A stretch of 64,000 bases of DNA, taken from NCBI GenBank assembly GCA_037783545.1, contig JBBELK010000944.1, forward strand, positions 124,001-188,000, read 5' to 3'. A model generated the notes under the pieces. The model saw only the letters and a program-made list of their open reading frames with translations, did no database searches and was not told the DNA's origin. Both the position numbers and the translations under genes were made by a program. This DNA comes from Henricia sp. BOLD:AAB3569 (Eukaryota; Echinodermata; Asteroidea; Spinulosida; Echinasteridae). This document shows positions 8,436 to 19,185 of this stretch, piece after piece. The stretch's first letter is position 1; each line of letters starts with the position of its first letter.

Positions 8436-11195
8436 TCAACGGCCGTACAAATGTACACCAGCGCGGCGCAGGGTGTCCCAACAGCCACGGTTAGGGAAAT
8501 AACCACGCAGCCGAGCTCCGTTTTCCCTAAACTCTGAAATTTCTCCGTCATTTCCCAGCGAAAATCTGTCAATTTTGCATGACAAGTGCGGAATATATAC
8601 TGTTTGGAGCATGCAAAATTTGAAGTTGGTTGGAAAATTCCTTGATTTCCAAATTTGCCGGCATTTGGGACACACTTTGACCTAATTTCCGTTACAATCT
8701 GGGGTGAGTCAACGGCCGTACAAATGTACACCAGCGCGGCGCAGGGTGTCCCGACAGCCACGGTTAGGGGAATAACCACGCAGCCGAGCTCAGTTTTCCC
8801 TAAACTCTGAAATTTCTCTGTCATTTCCCAGCGAAAATATGTCAATTTTGCATGACAAGTGCGGAATATATACAGTTTGGAGCATGCAACATTTGAAGTT
8901 GGTTGGAAAATTCCTTGATTTCCAAATTTGCCGGCATTTGGGACACACTTTGACCTAATTCCCGTCACAATCTGGGGTGAGTCAACGGCCGTACAAATGT
9001 ACACCAGCGCGGCGCATGCGCAGGGTGTCCCAACAGCCACGGTTAGGGGAATAACCACGCAGCCGAGCTCCGTTTTCCCTAAACTCTGAAATTTCTCCGT
9101 CATTTCCCAGCGAAAATCTGTCAATTTTGCATGACAAGTGCGGAATATATACAGTTTGGAGCATGCAAAATTTGAAGTTGGTTGGAAAATTCCTTGATTT
9201 CCAAATTTGCCGGCATTTGGGACACACTTTGACCTAATTCCCGTCACAATCTGGGGTGAGTCAACGGCCGTACAAATGTACACCAGCGCGGCGCATGTGC
9301 AGGGTGTCCCAACAGCCACGGTTAGGGGAATAACCACGCAGCCGAGCTCCGTTTTCCCTAAACTCTGAAATTTCTCCGTCATTTCCCAGCGAAAATCTGT
9401 CAATTTTGCATGACAAGTGCGGAATATATACAGTTTGGAGCATGCAAAATTTGAAGTTGGTTGGAAAATTCCTTGATTTCCAAATTTGCCGGCATTTGGG
9501 ACACACTTTGACCTAATTTCCGTTACAATCTGGGGTGAGTCAACGGCCGTACAAATGTACACCAGCGCGGCGCAGGGTGTCCCGACAGCCACGGTTAGGG
9601 GAATAACCACGCAGCCGAGCTCAGTTTTCCCTAAACTCTGAAATTTCTCTGTCATTTCCCAGCGAAAATATGTCAATTTTGCATGACAAGTGCGGAATAT
9701 ATACAGTTTGGAGCATGCAACATTTGAAGTTGGTTGGAAAATTCCTTGATTTCCAAATTTGCCGGCATTTGGGACACACTTTGACCTAATTCCCGTCACA
9801 ATCTGGGGTGAGTCAACGGCCGTACAAATGTACACCAGCGCGGCGCATGCGCAGGGTGTCCCAACAGCCACGGTTAGGGGAATAACCACGCAGCCGAGCT
9901 CCGTTTTCCCTAAACTCTGAAATTTCTCCGTCATTTCCCAGCGAAAATCTGTCAATTTTGCATGACAAGTGCGGAATATATACAGTTTGGAGCATGCAAA
10001 ATTTGAAGTTGGTTGGAAAATTCCTTGATTTCCAAATTTGCCGGCATTTGGGACACACTTTGACCTAATTCCCGTCACAATCTGGGGTGAGTCAACGGCC
10101 GTACAAATGTACACCAGCGCGGCGCATGTGCAGGGTGTCCCAACAGCCACGGTTAGGGGAATAACCACGCAGCCGAGCTCCGTTTTCCCTAAACTCTGAA
10201 ATTTCTCCGTCATTTCCCAGCGAAAATCTGTCAATTTTGCATGACAAGTGCGGAATATATACAGTTTGGAGCATGCAAAATTTGAAGTTGGTTGGAAAAT
10301 TCCTTGATTTCCAAATTTGCCGGCATTTGGGACACACTTTGACCTAATTCCCGTCACAATCTGGGGTGAGTCAACGGCCGTACAAATGTACACCAGCGCG
10401 GCGCAGTGTGTCACAACAGCCACGGTTAGGGGAATAACCACGCAGCCGAGCTCCGTTTTCCCTAAACTCTGAAATTTCTCCGTCATTTCCCAGCGAAAAT
10501 CTGTCAATTTTGCATGACAAGTGCGGAATATATACAGTTTGGAGCATGCAAAATTTGAAGTTGGTTGGAAAATTCCTTGATTTCCAAATTTGCCGGCATT
10601 TGGGACACACTTTGACCTAATTCCCGTCACAATCTGGGGTGAGTCAACGGCCGTACAAATGTACACCAGCGCGGCGCATGCGCAGGGTGTCCCAACAGCC
10701 ACGGTTAGGGGAATAACCACGCAGCCGAGCTCCATTTCCCCTAAACTCTGAAATTTCTCTGTCATTTCCCAGCGAAAATCTGTCAATTTTGCATGACAAG
10801 TGCGGAATATACACAGTTTGGAGCATGCAAAATTTGAAGTTGGTTGGAAAATTCCTTGATTTCCAAATTTGCCGGCATTTGGGACACACTTTGACCTAAT
10901 TCCCGTCACAATCTGGGGTGAGTCAACGGCCGTACGAATGTACACCAGCGCGGCGCAGGGTTTCCCAACAGCCACGGTTAGGGGAATAACCACGCAGCCG
11001 AGCTCCGTTTTCCCTAAACTCTGAAATTTCTCCGTAATTTCCCAGCGAAAATCTGTCAATTTTGCATGACAAGTGCGGAATATATACAGTTTGGAGCATG
11101 CAAAATTTAAAGTTGGTTGGAAAATTTCTTGATTTCCAAATTTGCCGGCATTTGAGACACACTTTGACCTAATTCCCGTCACAATCTGTGGTGAG
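8436..11195 (+). repeat. Unit copy 2, rearranged: a-b-c-d-b-c-d-e-f-h (2,760 bp)
   Basis: Same diagnostic variants as the copy at 6501. The three-monomer block b-c-d is duplicated in tandem, g is missing between f and h, and h (CGTACGAATG, GGGTTTCCC) is present. Every exchange is in register. Confidence 0.9.
8709..10370 (+). repeat. Internal tandem duplication b-c-d, 831 bp twice
   Basis: 8709-9539 and 9540-10370 each read 273+279+279 bp with the b, c and d diagnostics in the same order. The b monomer at 9540 is preceded by CCGTTACAATC even though it follows a d monomer, as expected from unequal exchange. Confidence 0.88.
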
Positions 11196-13403
11196 TCAAC
11201 GGCCGTACAAATGTACACCAGCGCGGCGCAGGGTGTCCCAACAGCCACGGTTAGGGAAATAACCACGCAGCCGAGCTCCGTTTTCCCTAAACTCTGAAAT
11301 TTCTCCGTCATTTCCCAGCGAAAATCTGTCAATTTTGCATGACAAGTGCGGAATATATACTGTTTGGAGCATGCAAAATTTGAAGTTGGTTGGAAAATTC
11401 CTTGATTTCCAAATTTGCCGGCATTTGGGACACACTTTGACCTAATTTCCGTTACAATCTGGGGTGAGTCAACGGCCGTACAAATGTACACCAGCGCGGC
11501 GCAGGGTGTCCCGACAGCCACGGTTAGGGGAATAACCACGCAGCCGAGCTCAGTTTTCCCTAAACTCTGAAATTTCTCTGTCATTTCCCAGCGAAAATAT
11601 GTCAATTTTGCATGACAAGTGCGGAATATATACAGTTTGGAGCATGCAACATTTGAAGTTGGTTGGAAAATTCCTTGATTTCCAAATTTGCCGGCATTTG
11701 GGACACACTTTGACCTAATTCCCGTCACAATCTGGGGTGAGTCAACGGCCGTACAAATGTACACCAGCGCGGCGCATGCGCAGGGTGTCCCAACAGCCAC
11801 GGTTAGGGGAATAACCACGCAGCCGAGCTCCGTTTTCCCTAAACTCTGAAATTTCTCCGTCATTTCCCAGCGAAAATCTGTCAATTTTGCATGACAAGTG
11901 CGGAATATATACAGTTTGGAGCATGCAAAATTTGAAGTTGGTTGGAAAATTCCTTGATTTCCAAATTTGCCGGCATTTGGGACACACTTTGACCTAATTC
12001 CCGTCACAATCTGGGGTGAGTCAACGGCCGTACAAATGTACACCAGCGCGGCGCATGTGCAGGGTGTCCCAACAGCCACGGTTAGGGGAATAACCACGCA
12101 GCCGAGCTCCGTTTTCCCTAAACTCTGAAATTTCTCCGTCATTTCCCAGCGAAAATCTGTCAATTTTGCATGACAAGTGCGGAATATATACAGTTTGGAG
12201 CATGCAAAATTTGAAGTTGGTTGGAAAATTCCTTGATTTCCAAATTTGCCGGCATTTGGGACACACTTTGACCTAATTCCCGTCACAATCTGGGGTGAGT
12301 CAACGGCCGTACAAATGTACACCAGCGCGGCGCAGTGTGTCACAACAGCCACGGTTAGGGGAATAACCACGCAGCCGAGCTCCGTTTTCCCTAAACTCTG
12401 AAATTTCTCCGTCATTTCCCAGCGAAAATCTGTCAATTTTGCATGACAAGTGCGGAATATATACAGTTTGGAGCATGCAAAATTTGAAGTTGGTTGGAAA
12501 ATTCCTTGATTTCCAAATTTGCCGGCATTTGGGACACACTTTGACCTAATTCCCGTCACAATCTGGGGTGAGTCAACGGCCGTACAAATGTACACCAGCG
12601 CGGCGCATGCGCAGGGTGTCCCAACAGCCACGGTTAGGGGAATAACCACGCAGCCGAGCTCCATTTCCCCTAAACTCTGAAATTTCTCTGTCATTTCCCA
12701 GCGAAAATCTGTCAATTTTGCATGACAAGTGCGGAATATACACAGTTTGGAGCATGCAAAATTTGAAGTTGGTTGGAAAATTCCTTGATTTCCAAATTTG
12801 CCGGCATTTGGGACACACTTTGACCTAATTCCCGTCACAATCTGGGGTGAGTCAACGGCCGTACAAATGTACACCAGCGCGGCGCATGCGCAGGGTGTCC
12901 CAACAGCCACGGTTAGGGGAATAACCACGCAGTCGAGCTCCGTTTTCCCTAAACTCTGAAATTTCTCCGTCATTTCCCAGCGAAAATCTGTCAATTTTGA
13001 ATGACAAGTGCGGAATATATACAGTTTGGAGCATGCAAAATTTGAAGTTGGTTGGAAAATTCCTTGATTTCCAAATTTGCCGGCATTTGGGACACACTTT
13101 GACCTAATTCCCGTCACAATCTGGGGTGAGTCAACGGCCGTACGAATGTACACCAGCGCGGCGCAGGGTTTCCCAACAGCCACGGTTAGGGGAATAACCA
13201 CGCAGCCGAGCTCCGTTTTCCCTAAACTCTGAAATTTCTCCGTAATTTCCCAGCGAAAATCTGTCAATTTTGCATGACAAGTGCGGAATATATACAGTTT
13301 GGAGCATGCAAAATTTAAAGTTGGTTGGAAAATTTCTTGATTTCCAAATTTGCCGGCATTTGAGACACACTTTGACCTAATTCCCGTCACAATCTGTGGT
13401 GAG
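11196..13403 (+). repeat. Unit copy 3, fullest form: a-b-c-d-e-f-g-h (2,208 bp)
   Basis: All eight diagnostic monomers in order. It is the only copy with both g (12852) and h (13131), so it is the best guess at the ancestral order. The h monomer also begins the h-i-j-k module at 13131. Confidence 0.9.
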
Positions 13404-14228
13404 TCAACGGCCGTACAAATGTACACCAGCGCGGTGCATGCGCAGGGTGTCCCAACAGCCGCGGTTAGGGGAATAACCACGCAGCCGAGCTCCGTTTTCC
13501 CTAAACTCTGAAATTTCTCCGTCATTTCCCAGCGAAAATCTGTCAATTTTGCATGACAAGTGCGGAATATATACAGTTTGGAGCATGCAAAATTTGAAGT
13601 TGGTTGGAAAATTCCTTGATTTCCAAATTTGCCGGCATTTGGGACACACTTTGACCTAATTCCCGTCACAATCTGGGGTGAGTCAACGGCCGTACAAATG
13701 TACACCAGCGCGGCGCAGGGTGTCCCAACAGCCACGGTTAGGGGAATAACCACGCAGCCGAGCTCCGTTTTCCCTAAACTCTGAAATTTCTCCGTCATTT
13801 CCCAGCGAAAATCTGTCAATTTTGCATGACAAGTGCGGAATATATACAGTTTGGAGCATGCAAAATTTGAAGTTGGTTGGAAAATTCCTTGATTTCCAAA
13901 TTTGCCGACATTTGGGACACACTTTGACCTAATTCCCGTCACAATCTGGGGTGAGTCAACGGCCGTACAAATGTACACCAGCGCGGCGCAGGGTGTCCCA
14001 ACAGCCACGGTAAGGGGAATAACCACGCAGTCGAGCTCCGTTTTCTCTAAACTCTGAAATTTCTCCGTCATTTCCCAGCGAAAATCTGTCAATTTTGCAT
14101 GACAAGTGCGGAATATATACAGTTTGGAGCATGCAAAATTTGAAGTTGGTTGGAAAATTCCTTGATTTCCAAATTTGCCGGCATTTGGGACACACTTTGA
14201 CCTAATTCCCGTCACAATCTGGGGTGAG
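13131..14228 (+). repeat. Tetramer module h-i-j-k, copy 2 (1,098 bp)
   Basis: Same order and lengths as at 1255, with the private changes GCCGACATTTGG near 13905 and TTTTCTCTAAAC near 14041. Its h monomer shares AAAATTTCTTGATT with the one at 10923. Confidence 0.88.
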
Positions 14229-16437
14229 TCAACGGCCGTACAAATGTACACCAGCGCGGCGCAGGGTGTCCCAACAGCCACGGTTAGGGGAATAACCACG
14301 CAGCCGAGCTCCGTTTTCCCTAAACTCTGAAATTTCTCCGTCATTTCCCAGCGAAAATCTGTCAATTTTGCATGACAAGTGCGGAATATATACAGTTTGG
14401 AGCATGCAAAATTTGAAGTTGGTTGGAAAATTCCTTGATTTCCAAATTTGCCGGCATTTGGGACACACTTTGACCTAATTCCCGTCACAATCTGGGGTGA
14501 GTCAACGGCTGTCCAAATGTACACCAGCGCGGTGCATGCGCAGGGTGTCCCAACAGCCACGGTTAGGGGAATAACCACGCAGCCGAGCTCCGTTTTCCCT
14601 AAACTCTGAAATTTCTCCGTCATTTCCCAGCGAAAATCTGTCAATTTTGCATGACAAGTGCGGAATATATACAGTTTGGAGCATGCAAAATTTGAAGTTG
14701 GTTGAAAAATTCCTTGATTTCCAAATTTGCCGGCATTTGGGACACACTTTGACCTAATTCCCGTCACAATCTGGGGTGAGTCAACGGCCGTACAAATGTA
14801 CACCAGCGCGGCGCAGGGTGTCCCAACAGCCACGGTTAGGGGAATAACCACGCAGCCGAGCTCCGTTTTCCCTAAACTCTGAAATTTCTCCGTCATTTCC
14901 CAGCGAAAATCTGTCAATTTTGCATGACAAGTGCGGAATATATACAGTTTGGAGCATGCAAAATTTGAAGTTGGTTGGAAAATTCCTTGATTTCCAAATT
15001 TGCCGGCATTTGGGACACACTTTGACCTAATTCCCGTCACAATCTGGGGTGAGTCAACGGCCGTACAAATGTACACCAGCGCGGCGCATGCGCAGGGTGT
15101 CCCAACAGCCACGGTTAGGGGAATAACCACGCAGCCGAGCTCCGTTTTCCCTAAACTCTGAAATTTCTCCGTCATTTCCCAGCGAAAATCTGTCAATTAT
15201 GCATGACAAGTGCGGAATATATAGAGTTTGGAGCATGCAAAATTTGAAGTTGGTTGGAAAATTCCTTGATTTCCAAATTTGCCGGCATTTGGGACACACT
15301 TTGACCTAATTCCCGTCACAATCTGGGGTGAGTCAACGGCCGTACAAATGTACACCAGCGCGGCGCAGGGTGTCCCAACAGCCACGGTTAGGGGAATAAC
15401 CACGCAGCCGAGCTCCGTTTTCCCTAAACTCTGAAATTTCTCCGTCATTTCCCAGCGAAAATATGTCAATTTTGCATGACAAGTGCGGAATATATACAGT
15501 TTGGAGCATGCAAAATTTGAAGTTGGTTGGAAAATTCCTTGATTTCCAAATTTGCCGGCATTTGGGACACACTTTGACCTAATTCCCGTCACAATCTGGG
15601 GTGAGTCAACGGCCGTAGAAATGTACACCAGCGCGGCGCATGCGAAGGGTGTCCCAACAGCCACGGTTAGGGGAATAACCACGCAGCCGAGCTCCGTTTT
15701 CCCTAAACTCTGAAATTTCTCCGTCATTTCCCAGCGAAAAATCTGTCAATTTTGCATGACAAGTGCGGAATATATACAGTTTGGAGCATGCAAAATTTGA
15801 AGTTGGTTGGAAATTTCCTTGATTTCCAAATTTGCCGGCATTTGGGACACACTTTGACCTAATTCCCGTCACAATCTGGGGTGAGTCAACGGCCGTACAA
15901 ATGTACACCAGCGCGGCGCAGGGTGTCCCAACAGCCACGGTTAGGGGAATAACCACGCAGCCGAGCTCCGTTTTCCCTAAACTCTGAAATTTCTCCGTCA
16001 TTTCCCAGCGAAAATCTGTCAATTTTGCATGACAAGTGCGGAATATATACAGTTTGGAGCATGCAAAATTTGAAGTTGGTTGGAAAATTCCTTGATTTCC
16101 AAATTTGCCGGCATTTGGGACACACTTTGACCTAATTCCCGTCACAATCTGGGGTGAGTCAACGGCCGTACAAATGTACACCAGCGCGGTGCATGCGCAG
16201 GGTGTCCCAACAGCCACGGTTAGGGGAATAACCACGCAGCCGAGCTCCGTTTTCCCTAAACTCTGAAATTTCTCCGTCATTTCCCAGCGAAAATCTGTCA
16301 ATTTTGCATGACAAGTGCGGAATATATACAGTTTGGAGCATGCAAAATTTGAAGTTGGTTGGAAAATTCCTTGATTTCCAAATTTGCCGGCATTTGGGAC
16401 ACACTTTGACCTAATTCCCGTCACAATCTGGGGTGAG
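14229..16437 (+). repeat. Mixed monomers between tetramer modules
   Basis: Eight monomers without a clear internal period. 14502 carries GGCTGTCCAAATG; 15054 carries TCAATTATGCATG and TATATAGAG; 15606 carries CATGCGAAGGG and an extra A (GCGAAAAATC), the only 280-bp monomer not of the TGTACAA type; 16159 carries GTGCATGCGC. Confidence 0.85.
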
Positions 16438-18360
16438 TCAACGGCCGTACAAATGTACACCAGCGCGGCGCATGCGCAGGGTGTCCCAACAGCCACGGTT
16501 AGGGGAATAACCACGCAGCCGAGCTCCATTTCCCCTAAACTCTGAAATTTCTCTGTCATTTCCCAGCGAAAATCTGTCAATTTTGCATGACAAGTGCGGA
16601 ATATACACAGTTTGGAGCATGCAAAATTTGAAGTTGGTTGGAAAATTCCTTGATTTCCAAATTTGCCGGCATTTGGGACACACTTTGACCTAATTCCCGT
16701 CACAATCTGGCGTGAGTCAACGGCCGTACAAATGTACACCAGCGCGGCGCAGGGTGTCCCAACAGCCACGGTTAGGGGAATAACCACGCAGCCGAGCTCC
16801 GTTTTCCCTAAACTCTGAAATTTCTCCGTCATTTCCCAGCGAAAATCTGTCAATTGTGCATGACAAGTGCGGAATATATACAGTTTGGAGCATGCAAAAT
16901 TTGAAGTTGGTTGGAAAATTCCTTGATTTCCAAATTTGCCGGCATTTGGGACACACTTTGACCTAATTCCCGTCACAATCTGGGGTGAGTCAACGGCCGT
17001 ACGAATGTACACCAGCGCGGCGCAGGGTTTCCCAACAGCCACGGTTAGGGGAATAACCACGCAGCCGAGCTCCGTTTTCCCTAAACTCTGAAATTTCTCC
17101 GTAATTTCCCAGCGAAAATCTGTCAATTTTGCATGACAAGTGCGGAATATATACAGTTTGGAGCATGCAAAATTTAAAGTTGGTTGGAAAATTCCTTGAT
17201 TTCCAAATTTGCCGGCATTTGGGACACACTTTGACCTAATTCCCGTCACAATCTGGGGTGAGTCAACGGCCGTACAAATGTACACCAGCGCGGCGCAGGG
17301 TGTCCCAACAGCCACGGTTAGGGGAATAACCACGCAGCCGAGCTCCGTTTTCCCTAAACTCTGAAATTTCTCCGTCATTTCCCAGCGAAAATCTGTCAAT
17401 TTTGCATGACAAGTGCGGAATATATACAGTTTGGAGCATGCAAAATTTGAAGTTGGTTGGAAAATTCCTTGATTTCCAAATTTGCCGGCATTTGGGACAC
17501 ACTTTGACCTAATTCCCGTCACAATCTGGGGTGAGTCAACGGCCGTACAAATGTACACCAGCGCGGCGCATGCGCAGGGTGTCCCAACAGCCACGGTTAG
17601 GGGAATAACCACGCAGCCGAGCTCCATTTCCCCTAAACTCTGAAATTTCTCTGTCATTTCCCAGCGAAAATCTGTCAATTTTGCATGACAAGTGCGGAAT
17701 ATACACAGTTTGGAGCATGCAAAATTTGAAGTTGGTTGGAAAATTCCTTGATTTCCAAATTTGCCGGCATTTGGGACACACTTTGACCTAATTCCCGTCA
17801 CAATCTGGCGTGAGTCAACGGCCGTACAAATGTACACCAGCGCGGCGCAGGGTGTCCCAACAGCCACGGTTAGGGGAATAACCACGCAGCCGAGCTCCGT
17901 TTTCCCTAAACTCTGAAATTTCTCCGTCATTTCCCAGCGAAAATCTGTCAATTTTGCATGACAAGTGCGGAATATATACAGTTTGGAGCATGCAAAATTT
18001 GAAGTTGGTTGGAAAATTCCTTGATTTCCAAATTTGCCGGCATTTGGGACACACTTTGACCTAATTCCCGTCACAATCTGGGGTGAGTCAACGGCCGTAC
18101 GAATGTACACCAGCGCGGCGCAGGGTTTCCCAACAGCCACGGTTAGGGGAATAACCACGCAGCCGATCTCCGTTTTCCCTAAACTCTGAAATTTCTCCGT
18201 AATTTCCCAGCGAAAATCTGTCAATTTTGCATGACAAGTGCGGAATATATACAGTTTGGAGCATGCAAAATTTAAAGTTGGTTGGAAAATTCCTTGATTT
18301 CCAAATTTGCCGGCATTTGAGACACACTTTGACCTAATTCCCGTCACAATCTGTGGTGAG
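16438..18360 (+). repeat. 1,098-bp tetramer f / GGCGTGAG / h / plain, one full and one three-monomer copy
   Basis: Full copy 16438-17535; second copy 17536-18360. Shared marks: CTCCATTTCCCC (16438, 17536), TCTGGCGTGAG leading into 16717 and 17815, CGTACGAATG with GGGTTTCCC (16990, 18088). In the second copy the fourth monomer is replaced by an i monomer, which joins it to the h-i-j-k module. Confidence 0.87.
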
Positions 18361-19185
18361 TCAACGGCCGTACAAATGTACACCAGCGCGGTGCATGCGC
18401 AGGGTGTCCCAACAGCCGCGGTTAGGGGAATAACCACGCAGCCGAGCTCCGTTTTCCCTAAACTCTGAAATTTCTCCGTCATTTCCCAGCGAAAATCTGT
18501 CAATTTTGCATGACAAGTGCGGAATATATACAGTTTGGAGCATGCAAAATTTGAAGTTGGTTGGAAAATTCCTTGATTTCCAAATTTACCGGCATTTGGG
18601 ACACACTTTGACCTAATTCCCGTCACAATCTGGGGTGAGTAAACGGCCGTACAAATGTACACCAGCGCGGCGCAGGGTGTCCCAACAGCCACGGTTAGGG
18701 GAATAACCACGCAGCCGAGCTCCGTTTTCCCTAAACTCTGAAATTTCTCCGTCATTTCCCAGCGAAAATCTGTCAATTTTGCATGACAAGTGCGGAATAT
18801 ATACAGTTTGGAGCATGCAAAATTTGAAGTTGGTTGGAAAATTCCTTGATTTCCAAACTTGCCGGCATTTGGGACACACTTTGACCTAATTCCCGTCACA
18901 ATCTGGGGTGAGTCAACGGCCGTACAAATGTACACCAGCGCGGCGCAGGGTGTCCCAACAGCCGAGGTAAGGGGAATAACCACGCAGTCGAGCTCCGTTT
19001 TCCCTAAACTCTGAAATTTCTCGGTCATTTCCCAGCGAAAATCTGTCAATTTTGCATGACAAGTGCGGAATATATACAGTTTGGAGCATGCAAAATTTGA
19101 AGTTGGTTGGAAAATTCCTTGAATTCCAAATTTGCCGGCATTTGGGACACACTTTGACCTAATTCCCGTCACAATCTGGGGTGAG
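18088..19185 (+). repeat. Tetramer module h-i-j-k, copy 3 (1,098 bp)
   Basis: Same order and lengths as at 1255 and 13131. Private changes: GCCGATCTCC in h (near 18173), GAGTAAACGG at the start of j (18637-18646), AGCCGAGGTAAGG in k (near 18960). Confidence 0.88.

Larger units (their letters stand above)
5252..15196 (-). other. Open reading frame of 3,314 codons across about 36 monomers; not called as a gene
   Basis: A stop-free minus-strand frame with a 91- or 93-residue period (MTEKFQSLGKTEL...LTDFRWE). It stays open because 273 and 279 are multiples of three and the consensus has no stop in this frame. It begins just after an in-frame TAA made by TCAATTATGC (15197-15199) and ends once the TCGGT insertion at 5376 shifts the frame. 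No signal peptide, domain or motif is recognisable. Of 15 variants shared between monomers that I translated, 13 change the residue (for example Q/K, G/D, P/S, F/V, K/N, C/R) and 2 are silent, as expected without purifying selection. Confidence 0.85.

Noticed and set aside
5252..15196. Giant repeat-protein gene (3,314 codons) on the minus strand, with similar frames of 978-2,450 codons elsewhere
   Set aside because: It is a by-product of monomer length being a multiple of three with one stop-free frame. Amplified in-frame stops, frame-shifting 1- and 5-bp insertions, mostly replacement variants and GTG-only starts for many frames argue against coding.
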